Source: Lwoffella lincolnii
GTDB lineage: Bacteria > Pseudomonadota > Gammaproteobacteria > Pseudomonadales > Moraxellaceae
DNA: 64,000 bases
Direction of reading: 5' to 3'
NCBI RefSeq assembly: GCF_002014765.1
Contig: NZ_MUYT01000007.1
Span: forward strand, 29,199-93,198
Shown here: in pieces, positions 1 to 8,161 of the stretch
Layout: each line of letters starts with the position of its first letter
How positions within the stretch are numbered: the stretch's first letter is position 1
Translations under genes and position numbers: made by a program
The notes under the pieces: generated by a model
Told to the model about the DNA's origin: nothing
Database searches by the model: none
Seen by the model: the letters and a program-made list of their open reading frames with translations, nothing else

Positions 1-61
1 TTTTTATTTACTGACAATTTGCTCAAGTTTTTGTTTTTTAGTTTGCTTAAGATGACAGTTT

Positions 62-1354
62 TTAGCCTTGCTGTTGGTTTTTTAACCACTGTATATACGC
101 AAAGGTGGCTTGCTCTTTTTGATTATCAGCAAATTCATAAAAGCGCGTGCTGACCAAATTATCAGGTAAATACTGCTGGGGATAATAATGGTTGGGATGG
201 TCATGCGGATAGACGTAATTTATCCCATAACCTTGGTGTTTCATTAACTCAGTAACCCCCTGACGCAGGTGCAATGGCACAGCAGATTGGTCAGTTTTTG
301 CCAGTGCCATTGCTTGATTAATTGCCTTATAACTGGAATTGGATTTTGGGCTGTTTGCTAAATACACCAATGCTTGTCCCAAAATGATTCGAGCTTCTGG
401 CATGCCAATGGATTGCACGCTTCGTAAGGCGGTGTCTGCCATCAGCAACGCATTGGGATTGGCAAGACCAATGTCTTCACTTGCCAAAATCACCAAACGT
501 CGAGCGATAAAGGCAGGGTCTTCGCCTGCGGTGAGCATGCGTGCCATCCAGTAAAGACCTGCATCAGCGTCCGAGCCACGCACCGACTTTATCATGGCAG
601 ACACCAAATCGTAATGCCCATCGCCTGACTTATCATAACGCACAAGGCTTGAGCCTGCCACTGCCAGCACCTTGTCATCATTAATGATGATTGGTAAGTT
701 GTGATGGTTATGATGATTGGTGTTAAAATCAGGATGAGACTGAATGGTCAGTTCTAACAAATTCAACGCTTTACGAGCATCGCCTTGTGATAATTGCAAG
801 ATGGCTTGGCAAGACTGTAGCTTAATGTTTAAATTTTTAAACATATCATCTTGAGTAATGGCTCGTTGCAAAACGTGCTGAATGTCATCATCACTCAACA
901 GTTCAAGCCGATATACCTGACAGCGAGACAGCAAGGCATTGTTAACACTAAATGACGGATTTTCGGTGGTTGCACCAATTAAGGTGATGTCGCCTGCTTC
1001 CACCGCACCCAGCAGGGCATCTTGTTGGGCTTTATTAAAGCGATGAATTTCATCGACAAACACCACAGGTGATTCACCAAACAACCCATCATCTTTTACC
1101 AACACTTCACGCAGTTCTTTCACCCCTGAGTTAATGGCGGACAGTGGGCGAAATGGACGGCCGATGGCATCAGCAAGTAGCATGGCGATGGTGGTTTTGC
1201 CAATGCCTGCTTCGCCATGCAAAATCATGGACGGCAGATAGCCTTGTGCCACGATACGGCGAATGGGGGCATCGTGTGCAAGTAGGTGGGTTTGCCCGAT
1301 GACTTGGTCAAGTGATTTTGGGCGAATGCGTTGGGCTAGGGGGATTTGAGTCAT
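62..1354 (-). CDS. rarA: Replication-associated recombination protein A (RarA/MgsA), AAA+ ATPase
   Basis: The 430-residue protein is a clamp-loader-like AAA+ ATPase that acts at stalled replication forks and is known to work with SSB and RecA. Visible motifs are Walker A GEAGIGKT at residues 47-54, Walker B VVFVDEIH at 97-104 and a sensor-1-like TTENPSF. The C-terminal half carries the typical RarA tetramerisation region, and the length fits the family (about 430-450). The ATG gives the conserved opening MTQIPLAQRIRPKSLDQVIGQ. It is transcribed away from the 1462 gene. The assignment is secure by family; the exact role in this species is inferred. Confidence 0.95.
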   Translation of the reverse strand: MTQIPLAQRIRPKSLDQVIGQTHLLAHDAPIRRIVAQGYLPSMILHGEAGIGKTTIAMLLADAIGRPFRPLSAINSGVKELREVLVKDDGLFGESPVVFVDEIHRFNKAQQDALLGAVEAGDITLIGATTENPSFSVNNALLSRCQVYRLELLSDDDIQHVLQRAITQDDMFKNLNIKLQSCQAILQLSQGDARKALNLLELTIQSHPDFNTNHHNHHNLPIIINDDKVLAVAGSSLVRYDKSGDGHYDLVSAMIKSVRGSDADAGLYWMARMLTAGEDPAFIARRLVILASEDIGLANPNALLMADTALRSVQSIGMPEARIILGQALVYLANSPKSNSSYKAINQAMALAKTDQSAVPLHLRQGVTELMKHQGYGINYVYPHDHPNHYYPQQYLPDNLVSTRFYEFADNQKEQATFAYIQWLKNQQQG

Positions 1355-1405
1355 GTGGCGTTGATGGGCTTGGGTGTTGGTGGTTAATAGGTAAAATGCT
1401 AATCA

Positions 1406-1435
1406 GCAAGATGTTAATAAGCAAGATGTTAATAA
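1406..1435. repeat. 15-bp tandem duplication upstream of rarA
   Basis: The unit GCAAGATGTTAATAA occurs twice head to tail (1406-1420 and 1421-1435), and a degenerate third unit follows. It lies between the divergent rarA and 1462 genes. It is one of many short spacer duplications in this window. Confidence 0.7.
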
Positions 1436-1461
1436 GTAAGCAGGCAAGATAATATGATAAG

Positions 1462-2058
1462 ATGTGGTCATGCCATTGTTCTTATCATAGATTAACACAT
1501 ATTGAATTAAAAACCATTGAATTAAAAGCGTTTATTCATATCATTGATGATGTTCATAACAAAGATGATATTCATACCACGAAATGTGAGCAAACACTGA
1601 TGTTTTCTTTAACCAGTCAGCAACAATCTTGTTCTAAGTCTCGTTCTTTGACCACAGGAGAAATTGCCATTGCCAAATCTGTATTTGGTGATGATTTAGA
1701 TACGTCCAGTGTGCAAATTAAGACCGCATGGTGGGTACTTAAAAATTATGCGGTTTCGCCCAATGGCAATATTTATTTTCATCGAGATGATTGGATAGAA
1801 GATTTTAGCAACCAAAGTTTGAGTTTGCGAGCATGGTTGGTACATGAATTGACTCATGTTTGGCAAGTACAGCAAGGCATGGCAGTGTTTTATAAAGCGT
1901 TATTCAACCGAAAATACAGTTATGTGTTAAAGGCAGGTAAGCCATTTGTGAGTTATGGTATTGAGCAACAAGCACGTATGGTGGAAGATTTTTATAAAAG
2001 ACGAGAACGCCAACAAAACTGTGATGATTTGTTGGCGTGTATTCCGTTTTTATCTTAA
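1462..2058 (+). CDS. Small putative zinc-peptidase-like protein (HELTH motif, Vgr-related)
   Basis: This 198-codon ORF has a conserved core from about residue 62 (LTTGEIAIAKSVFGDDLD) to the end. The core contains VHELTHVWQ, with the zinc-peptidase signature HELTH at 128-132. The segment NGNIYFHRDDW just before it is typical of small 'Vgr-related' or DUF4157-like proteins. No signal peptide or membrane segment is evident. The first ~45 residues look unconserved, so translation may start at the internal ATG at 1600 (MFSLTSQQQ); neither start has a strong ribosome binding site. It converges on gltA with only 2 bases between the stops. Metal binding is inferred from the motif; the substrate is unknown. 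Confidence 0.65.
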   Translation: MWSCHCSYHRLTHIELKTIELKAFIHIIDDVHNKDDIHTTKCEQTLMFSLTSQQQSCSKSRSLTTGEIAIAKSVFGDDLDTSSVQIKTAWWVLKNYAVSPNGNIYFHRDDWIEDFSNQSLSLRAWLVHELTHVWQVQQGMAVFYKALFNRKYSYVLKAGKPFVSYGIEQQARMVEDFYKRRERQQNCDDLLACIPFLS

Positions 2059-2060
2059 GG

Positions 2061-3350
2061 TTATTGACGGTCTTCGATGTTTATAAATTCTCGTTTGGTT
2101 TCACCCGTATAAAGCTGGCGAGGACGGCCTATTTTAAAGGGGGCAGATTGCATTTCTAGCCAATGGCTGATCCAACCTGCTGTGCGTGCCAAGGCAAAAA
2201 TCACCGTGAACATTGATGTTGGAATGCCCATCGCTTTTAGGATAATACCAGAATAAAAATCCACATTAGGGTATAGGTTGCGTTCAATAAAATAGTCATC
2301 TTCTAGGGCGATTTTTTCAAGCTTCATGGCAAGCTCAAGTTTGGGATCATTGATGCCAAGTTCACCAAGCACTTGGTCGCAAGTCTCTTTCATGACTTTG
2401 GCTCGGGGGTCAAAATTTCTGTACACTCGATGGCCAAAGCCCATGAGTTTGACTTCTTTGCGTTTGACTTTTTCCATAAAGTCATCGACATTATCAACCG
2501 TACCGATTTCATCTAACATCTCAAGGACAGCTTCGTTAGCACCGCCATGTAAAGGACCCCATAGGGCGGCGATGCCCGCTGCGATACAGGCATAAGGGGT
2601 TGCTCCTGTAGATCCTACCAAACGCACGGTTGAAGTTGAAGCGTTTTGTTCATGGTCGGCGTGCAAAGTAAAGATTTTATCCATCGCATCAACCAGCACA
2701 GGGTTGACTTTATATTGTGGGTCAGCAGGTGTGGCGAACATCATGTATAAGAAGTTCTCAGCATAACTAAAGTCATTGCGTGGGTACATGAATGGCTCAC
2801 CTTTTGAGTATTTATAACTCATGGCGGCTAAGGTTGGAATTTTGGCAATTAAACGAATGGCGGTAATTTCACGCTGACGTTCATCGCTGATGTCCAAATT
2901 GTCATGATAAAACGCTGATAATGCGCCCACCACCCCCACCATGGTTGCCATAGGGTGAGCATCTCGGCGAAAACCTTCATAAAACTTACGTAACTGCTCA
3001 TGCACACCAGCATGGTGTTTGACTTTATCATAAAAATCATCTTTTTGTTGCTGTGTTGGCAGTTCACCATGGAGTAAGGCATAGCATACTTCTAGATATT
3101 CTGCTTTCTCTGCCAGTTGGTCAATAGGGTAACCACGGTGCAACAGCTCGCCTTTGTTGCCATCAATAAACGTGATTTTTGATTCAACAGGTGCAGTGAC
3201 TTTAAAACCGGGGTCATAAGACCAATAGCCAGCATCTTGTAAGGCGGAGATATCAAACACAGGTCGCCCTAATGTGCCGTTAATGATGGGCAACTCATAT
3301 TCGTTGCCATCGACCAAAAGGGTTGCGTTTTTTTGTGATGTATTTGACAT
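2061..3350 (-). CDS. gltA: Type II citrate synthase
   Basis: The enzyme condenses acetyl-CoA with oxaloacetate to give citrate, the entry step of the TCA cycle. The 429-residue length matches the NADH-sensitive hexameric type II form of Gram-negative bacteria (E. coli 427). Catalytic residues are visible: His268 in PLHGGANEAV, His307 in GFGHRVYRNFDPRA and Asp364 in YPNVDFYSG. The start ATG is preceded by AAGGA on the minus strand. It is divergent from the sdh-suc genes across an 846-bp spacer, the usual arrangement in Moraxellaceae and Pseudomonadales. Confidence 0.98.
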   Translation of the reverse strand: MSNTSQKNATLLVDGNEYELPIINGTLGRPVFDISALQDAGYWSYDPGFKVTAPVESKITFIDGNKGELLHRGYPIDQLAEKAEYLEVCYALLHGELPTQQQKDDFYDKVKHHAGVHEQLRKFYEGFRRDAHPMATMVGVVGALSAFYHDNLDISDERQREITAIRLIAKIPTLAAMSYKYSKGEPFMYPRNDFSYAENFLYMMFATPADPQYKVNPVLVDAMDKIFTLHADHEQNASTSTVRLVGSTGATPYACIAAGIAALWGPLHGGANEAVLEMLDEIGTVDNVDDFMEKVKRKEVKLMGFGHRVYRNFDPRAKVMKETCDQVLGELGINDPKLELAMKLEKIALEDDYFIERNLYPNVDFYSGIILKAMGIPTSMFTVIFALARTAGWISHWLEMQSAPFKIGRPRQLYTGETKREFINIEDRQ

Positions 3351-4196
3351 GATGTCTTGTCCTTTTTTCCATGAAGTCTATGGCGTCTGGGTCAGACGCT
3401 TGCATGTTTTAAACACACATAACGCCTGACTGACGCACATTGATGAATAGTATCCCAATTTGCAAATGAATGGGTATGTGATGCTGGTGTTGATAACTGA
3501 CTTTTTTAATGGCTGACATGCAAATGGCTGACTTGCAGAACTGGTTGTCATGATTGAATTTAATTAATTCATGATTGACTTTAATCAATAAAAGCTAATG
3601 ATAATGGTTAATGCCAAACAGATGCAAGAAATTTATGAATCAGCATTAACTTCAGTCATTTTAACTTCAGTCATTTTAACTTCAATCAGTTTAAACCTTC
3701 AATCAGTTTAAACAACGTCATCATCAGTGATAAACGCACCATCATAACAAAAACTTGGCAATTTTGCAGTCATAATTAACCACCATTCTTGTTGTTTGGG
3801 AACAATTTATTTGTAATTATGGGGCAGGGCTTTTATAATAGCAAAGATTTTATTATCAGTGATCTGTTGATGCTGTTGATGACTTATCCATCGCTTGCCT
3901 GATAGCCTGCTAAGCTGTTTTAAGCTAAGTTGTTTTAATTAGTTGCTTTGTTTAGCCACTTTATTTGGTACTTTGTTTATTGGCGCTTTGTTTAGTTGTC
4001 TTGTCAGTTAAGTTAAGTTATTTTTATCAGCTGTTTTGCTTATCCATTTTGGCTGAGTTATTTTTAGCTGAGTCATTTTACTGGGTCACTGTTAACCCCA
4101 TTTCATCATTACCATTTGCATCAAGTCAAAGATGCCTGTCTGTGTCAGAGATTGACATGTTGGCTGTCTTGATATTAAGCAAAAAGGATACCCACT
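3351..4196. other. 846-bp divergent spacer between gltA and sdhC
   Basis: No convincing gene is seen here. The spacer holds the gltA 5' region, a cluster of short direct repeats at about 3650-3710 (copies of a TCATTTTAACTTCAG-like unit, then two TTCAATCAGTTTAAA copies), a good sigma-70-type promoter at 3811-3839, and a T-rich stretch at 3930-4080 repeating CTTTGTTTA. An 80-codon ORF at 3965-4207 is made of this low-complexity DNA and is not credible. Confidence 0.6.
3811..3839 (+). promoter_or_regulatory. Predicted promoter of the sdh-suc run
   Basis: TTGTAA (3811-3816) and a perfect TATAAT (3834-3839) are separated by exactly 17 bp. Transcription would start near 3846, giving a leader of about 350 nt before sdhC. 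It is the best sigma-70-like match seen in the spacer. Confidence 0.6.
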
Positions 4197-4577
4197 GTGA
4201 AGAGTAACCGCCCCGTCAATCTCCAGCTTAGTCAGGTGATTAGCGTTAATGCCAAGTCTCCCATTGCCATCGCTTCTATTTTACACCGTATCTCTGGAAT
4301 CATTTTATTTTTACTCATTCCTGTCATATTGGTGATGTTACAAAACTCTTTGGCATCGCCAGCTTCTTTTGCTGCCACGTTTGATAATGTGCTGGTGCGT
4401 TTTGTGGCATGGGTGTTTGTGGCATCAACCGCTTATCATTTTGTGATGGGCATCAAACATTTGTCGGCAGACATGGGCATGAACGAAGAGTTGCAGTCAG
4501 GACGTACTGCGGCGGTGGTGAGTTTTGTTGTTGCGGCCATTTTGATTGTGGCTTCATTTGTATGGGTGATGTTCTAA
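4197..4577 (+). CDS. sdhC: Succinate dehydrogenase cytochrome b556 subunit
   Basis: This 126-residue inner-membrane anchor of complex II binds heme b and quinone together with SdhD. SILHRISGI near residues 28-35 is the family signature (His30, Arg31, Ser33 near the quinone site). There are three hydrophobic helices (about 33-52, 67-84, 104-125), and His81 or His88 is the likely heme ligand. It starts with GTG, placed correctly behind AAAAAGGA at 4180-4187. Its stop overlaps the sdhD start (TAATG), implying translational coupling. Confidence 0.95.
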   Translation: MKSNRPVNLQLSQVISVNAKSPIAIASILHRISGIILFLLIPVILVMLQNSLASPASFAATFDNVLVRFVAWVFVASTAYHFVMGIKHLSADMGMNEELQSGRTAAVVSFVVAAILIVASFVWVMF

Positions 4578-4954
4578 TGATTAAAAATAATTCAGGAACC
4601 AAAAGTGCCACAGGTTTGACAGGTTCAGGTCTGCGTGATTGGGTGGTGCAACGTGTCAGTGCGGTGGTGTTGGCGGTATATGGCTTGGTGTTGTTGGGGT
4701 TTTTCTTGTTTAATGGCACAATTAGCTATCTTGATTGGGTGTCGTTTATGATGAGTTTGCCCATGCGGGTGTTTAGTTTGCTTGCGATTTTGGCTTTGGC
4801 AGGTCATGCTTGGGTGGGCATATGGACGGTACTGACTGATTATGTTAAGTCTTCAGGATTGCGTTTGCTGTTACAATCTTTGATGATTTTGGCGGTATTG
4901 GTTTATTTATTTTGGGGCGTTATGATTTTTTGGGGGTCAGGGTTTGTTGTTTGA
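4577..4954 (+). CDS. sdhD: Succinate dehydrogenase hydrophobic membrane anchor subunit
   Basis: This is the second membrane anchor of succinate dehydrogenase, 125 residues with three hydrophobic helices (about 24-46, 62-85, 97-118). Arg26 and Ser28 in VQRVSAVVLAVYG, His77 in ALAGHAWVGIW, and Asp88-Tyr89 correspond to the quinone and heme region of the family. The frame stays open upstream to 4409, but the ATG at 4577, overlapping the sdhC stop by one base, gives the expected N terminus and length. A 192-bp spacer without a gene separates it from sdhA. Confidence 0.93.
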   Translation: MIKNNSGTKSATGLTGSGLRDWVVQRVSAVVLAVYGLVLLGFFLFNGTISYLDWVSFMMSLPMRVFSLLAILALAGHAWVGIWTVLTDYVKSSGLRLLLQSLMILAVLVYLFWGVMIFWGSGFVV

Positions 4955-5146
4955 TTCGTCAAGCAAACGTGGTTTAAACATCACATTAATCATAAAAACT
5001 GGTTTAAATGCCTTAATCCAAGCAGCAGCAATCCAGTCAGGTAACTTTCCAAATAAGCTAACTTTGCCCAATCGGCTTTTTTTAAGCATTTGCTTTTTAC
5101 AAGCTTTGGTTTTACATAGAATAGATTTGATAGCAGGAACATCATA

Positions 5147-6997
5147 ATGGCGACAAAACAAGATAACACCATTGCAAATATCAAAACACTTAACTTTGAT
5201 GCTGTCATCGTGGGTGGTGGTGGTTCTGGTATGCGTGCTTCATTGCAATTAGCCCAAGGGGGCATGAATGTTGCTGTCATTACTAAAGTATTCCCAACTC
5301 GCTCACACACAGTGGCTGCCCAAGGGGGAATTGGGGCAAGTTTGGGCAACATGAGTAACGATAACTGGCATTTTCATTTTTATGATACGGTCAAAGGCTC
5401 AGATTGGTTGGGTGATCAAGATGCCATTGAGTATATGTGTCGTGAAGCACCCAAAGTGGTGTATGAGCTTGAACATTTTGGCATGCCGTTTGATAGAAAC
5501 GAAGACGGTACAATTTATCAGCGTCCTTTTGGTGGTCATACTTCCAATTATGGTGAAAAAGCCGTTCAGCGTGCGTGTGCTGCCGCTGACCGTACGGGTC
5601 ATGCTTTGTTGCACACTTTGTATCAAAAAAACCTACAACAAGGCACGCAATTTTTTATTGAGTGGATTGCTCTTGATTTAATTAAAGATGCTGATGGTAA
5701 CATCAATGGGGTGATTGCCACTGACCAAGAGTCTGGCGATGTGGCGGTATTTCAAGCACCAACAACCATTCTTGCCACAGGTGGGGCAGGGCGTATCTTT
5801 GCTGCTTCAACCAATGCTTATATCAACACAGGTGATGGCTTGGGCATGGCGGTGCGAGCTGGCATTCCTTTGCAAGATATGGAATTTTGGCAGTTCCACC
5901 CCACGGGAGTGGCGGGGGCTGGCGTGTTGTTGACTGAAGGTTGTCGTGGTGAAGGGGCGATTTTGCGTAACAAGGACGGTGAGCCGTTTATGGAGCGTTA
6001 TGCCCCAACGGTCAAAGACTTGGCTCCCCGTGATTTGGTGTCTCGCTCTATGGACCAAGAAATTAAAGAAGGACGTGGTTGCGGCCCTGATGGCGATTAT
6101 ATCGTCATGGACATGACTCATTTGGGCGTGGATACCATCATGAAACGTCTGCCTTCGGTATTTGAAATTGGCAAAAACTTCGCCAACCTTGACATCACCA
6201 AAGAGCCGATTCCTGTGATTCCAACCATTCACTATATGATGGGCGGTATTCCTACCACCATTCACGGTCAAGTCATTGTGCCAGATTTACAAGCAGGCGT
6301 GAATGAAGATGGCTTGTATGCTCAAGGCAAAATCATCAAAGGCTTATATGCCATTGGTGAATGTGCGTGTGTCAGCGTACACGGAGCGAACCGTTTGGGT
6401 ACGAACTCTTTGCTGGATTTGGTGGTGTTCGGTCGTGCGGCAGGTAAGCACATCATTGATGAATTTCATCAAAATGACCACAATTATAAGCCCATGTCCC
6501 CCAGAGTGTTAGATGATACTTTGGCTCGTTTAAATAAGCTACAGCAGTCCACTGATGGGCATAACGCTCAAGATGTTGCCGATGAGATTCGTCGTACCAT
6601 GCAACGGCATGCAGGTGTGTTCCGAACACAAAAATTGCTTGATGAAGGGGTTGAGAAAATTTTGGCATTGGCCGATAAAGTCAATAACATTCATCTGGCA
6701 GATAAGTCGCAAGTCTTTAATACCGCACGCATCGAAGCGTTGGAAGTGTATAATTTATATGAAGTTGCCAAGGCAACCATCATTTCAGCATCTAAGCGTC
6801 ATGAATGCCGTGGGGCTCATCATGTTGATGACTATGACCGTCCAGAAGATGACAGTTACGCACCAAACGGTCGTAATGACCATGAATGGATGAAACACAC
6901 CCTATGGTACTCTGATGATAATAAAATCATCTATAAACCTGTGCGAAAAACACCATTAACTGTAGACTATGTTGAACCTAAGGTTCGTGTTTACTGA
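5147..6997 (+). CDS. sdhA: Succinate dehydrogenase flavoprotein subunit
   Basis: This is the catalytic subunit of complex II, oxidising succinate to fumarate on the cytoplasmic face of the inner membrane. The FAD-binding motif IVGGGGSGMR lies at residues 21-30, and His54 in PTRSHTVAAQGG is the covalent FAD attachment site. The active-site segment TEGCRGEGAILRN and the C-terminal RHECRGAHH are present. The length of 616 is slightly longer than E. coli SdhA (588). The ATG at 5147 fits the conserved N terminus. Confidence 0.98.
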   Translation: MATKQDNTIANIKTLNFDAVIVGGGGSGMRASLQLAQGGMNVAVITKVFPTRSHTVAAQGGIGASLGNMSNDNWHFHFYDTVKGSDWLGDQDAIEYMCREAPKVVYELEHFGMPFDRNEDGTIYQRPFGGHTSNYGEKAVQRACAAADRTGHALLHTLYQKNLQQGTQFFIEWIALDLIKDADGNINGVIATDQESGDVAVFQAPTTILATGGAGRIFAASTNAYINTGDGLGMAVRAGIPLQDMEFWQFHPTGVAGAGVLLTEGCRGEGAILRNKDGEPFMERYAPTVKDLAPRDLVSRSMDQEIKEGRGCGPDGDYIVMDMTHLGVDTIMKRLPSVFEIGKNFANLDITKEPIPVIPTIHYMMGGIPTTIHGQVIVPDLQAGVNEDGLYAQGKIIKGLYAIGECACVSVHGANRLGTNSLLDLVVFGRAAGKHIIDEFHQNDHNYKPMSPRVLDDTLARLNKLQQSTDGHNAQDVADEIRRTMQRHAGVFRTQKLLDEGVEKILALADKVNNIHLADKSQVFNTARIEALEVYNLYEVAKATIISASKRHECRGAHHVDDYDRPEDDSYAPNGRNDHEWMKHTLWYSDDNKIIYKPVRKTPLTVDYVEPKVRVY

Positions 6998-7313
6998 TGT
7001 TTGACACTTGATTGATGCTGAATTAACAAAAGCTGAATTAACACAATCAGAATTAACAAAAGCTTAATGAGTAATAAATGTTTGACTAACAATGGCTAAC
7101 CGTGGGTTGAAACTAGGTTGTTGAAACTAGGTTATAGGTAAACTAGATTAATGGGTCAACTGAGTGTTGACCACATAACGCCATAAACACATCATAAACA
7201 CATAATGCCATAAAATAGACCGTCTTTGATATTAACCGACATGATGAATTTGTGCCATTGTCTGTTAAACCGATGCCACAAATGACAAAAAATGACAAAT
7301 GGGAGTAAGCACC
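6998..7313. other. 316-bp spacer between sdhA and sdhB
   Basis: No gene is seen. The spacer contains an imperfect repeat GCTGAATTAACAAAA (three copies, about 7017-7065), a duplicated TTGAAACTAGGTT (about 7108-7135), and a perfect 7-bp stem GGTCAAC/GTTGACC with a 5-nt loop at 7154-7172. That hairpin has no T tract, so it is not a classic terminator; it could be a processing or stability element. A gap this long within an sdh operon is unusual. Confidence 0.5.
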
Positions 7314-8024
7314 ATGAGCCGAGGCACTCGCACCATCGAAATTTATCGCTATGACCCCGATAAAGACAAAGCCCCATACATGCAAACTTATACGATTGAG
7401 CTATTAGACTCAGACCGCATGTTATTAGATGTGCTGTTACGTCTAAAAAAACAAGATGAAACGTTGACATTTCGCCGTTCGTGTCGTGAGGGCATCTGTG
7501 GCAGTGATGGCATGAACATCAATGGCAAAAATGGTCTGTCTTGCTTAATTAACATGAACACATTGCCAAAAAAAATCATCATTCGTCCGCTACCAGGTTT
7601 GCCTGTGGTGCGTGATTTGGTGGTGGACATGAACCAGTTTTATGAGCAGTACGAAAAAGTGCATCCATTTTTAATCAATGACCAACCTGCACCCCCTGCT
7701 GAACGCCTACAATCACCAGAAGAGCGTGAAAAGCTTAATGGCTTATATGAATGTATCTTATGTGCGTGTTGCTCAACGTCTTGCCCATCGTTTTGGTGGA
7801 ATCCAGATAAGTTCTTAGGGCCTTCTGCTTTGTTAAATGCGTATCGTTTTGTGGCAGACAGCCGTGATAATGACACACAAGCCCGTTTGGCACGCTTGGA
7901 CGACCCATTTAGTCTGTTCCGTTGCCGTGGCATCATGAACTGTGTGTCAGTTTGTCCCAAGGGTTTAAATCCAACCAAAGCCATTGGGCATTTGCGTAAT
8001 CTATTGCTTGAACAAGCTGGCTAA
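7314..8024 (+). CDS. sdhB: Succinate dehydrogenase iron-sulfur subunit
   Basis: This electron-transfer subunit passes electrons from FAD to quinone. The [2Fe-2S] ligands are in SCREGICGSDGM and NGLSC; the [4Fe-4S] and [3Fe-4S] ligands are in CILCACCSTSCPS and CRGIMNCVSVCPKGLNP. The ATG at 7314 sits 8 nt behind GGGAG (7301-7305) and gives MSRGTRTIEIYRYDPD, 236 residues, close to E. coli (238). An in-frame ATG at 7299 would overlap that ribosome binding site and is rejected. Confidence 0.97.
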   Translation: MSRGTRTIEIYRYDPDKDKAPYMQTYTIELLDSDRMLLDVLLRLKKQDETLTFRRSCREGICGSDGMNINGKNGLSCLINMNTLPKKIIIRPLPGLPVVRDLVVDMNQFYEQYEKVHPFLINDQPAPPAERLQSPEEREKLNGLYECILCACCSTSCPSFWWNPDKFLGPSALLNAYRFVADSRDNDTQARLARLDDPFSLFRCRGIMNCVSVCPKGLNPTKAIGHLRNLLLEQAG

Positions 8025-8064
8025 TGCGTTTATCATCAACTAACGTAGATTGACGAAGGTAAAT

Positions 8065-8104
8065 GCACACAGAAGACAAGACAGATGAATTTGTGTGCTT
8101 TTAA
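8065..8104 (+). terminator. Weak hairpin between sdhB and sucA
   Basis: A 7-bp stem GCACACA/TGTGTGC (8065-8071 and 8092-8098) with a 20-nt loop is followed by TTTTAA. It may be a partial terminator or attenuator between sdh and suc, but the loop is long and the T run short. Confidence 0.25.
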
Positions 8105-8161
8105 TTTAAATCATTGAAGCCAATCATAAACACCTCTAAAAATCATCAAAAGTTGGAACTT

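Noticed and set aside
3965..4207. 80-codon ORF upstream of sdhC
   Set aside because: It is made of T-rich repeated words, has no ribosome binding site or family resemblance, and overlaps the sdhC start.
8114..8161. TTG start extending sucA by 16 residues
   Set aside because: The extension is unlike SucA N termini; the ATG at 8162 gives the conserved start.
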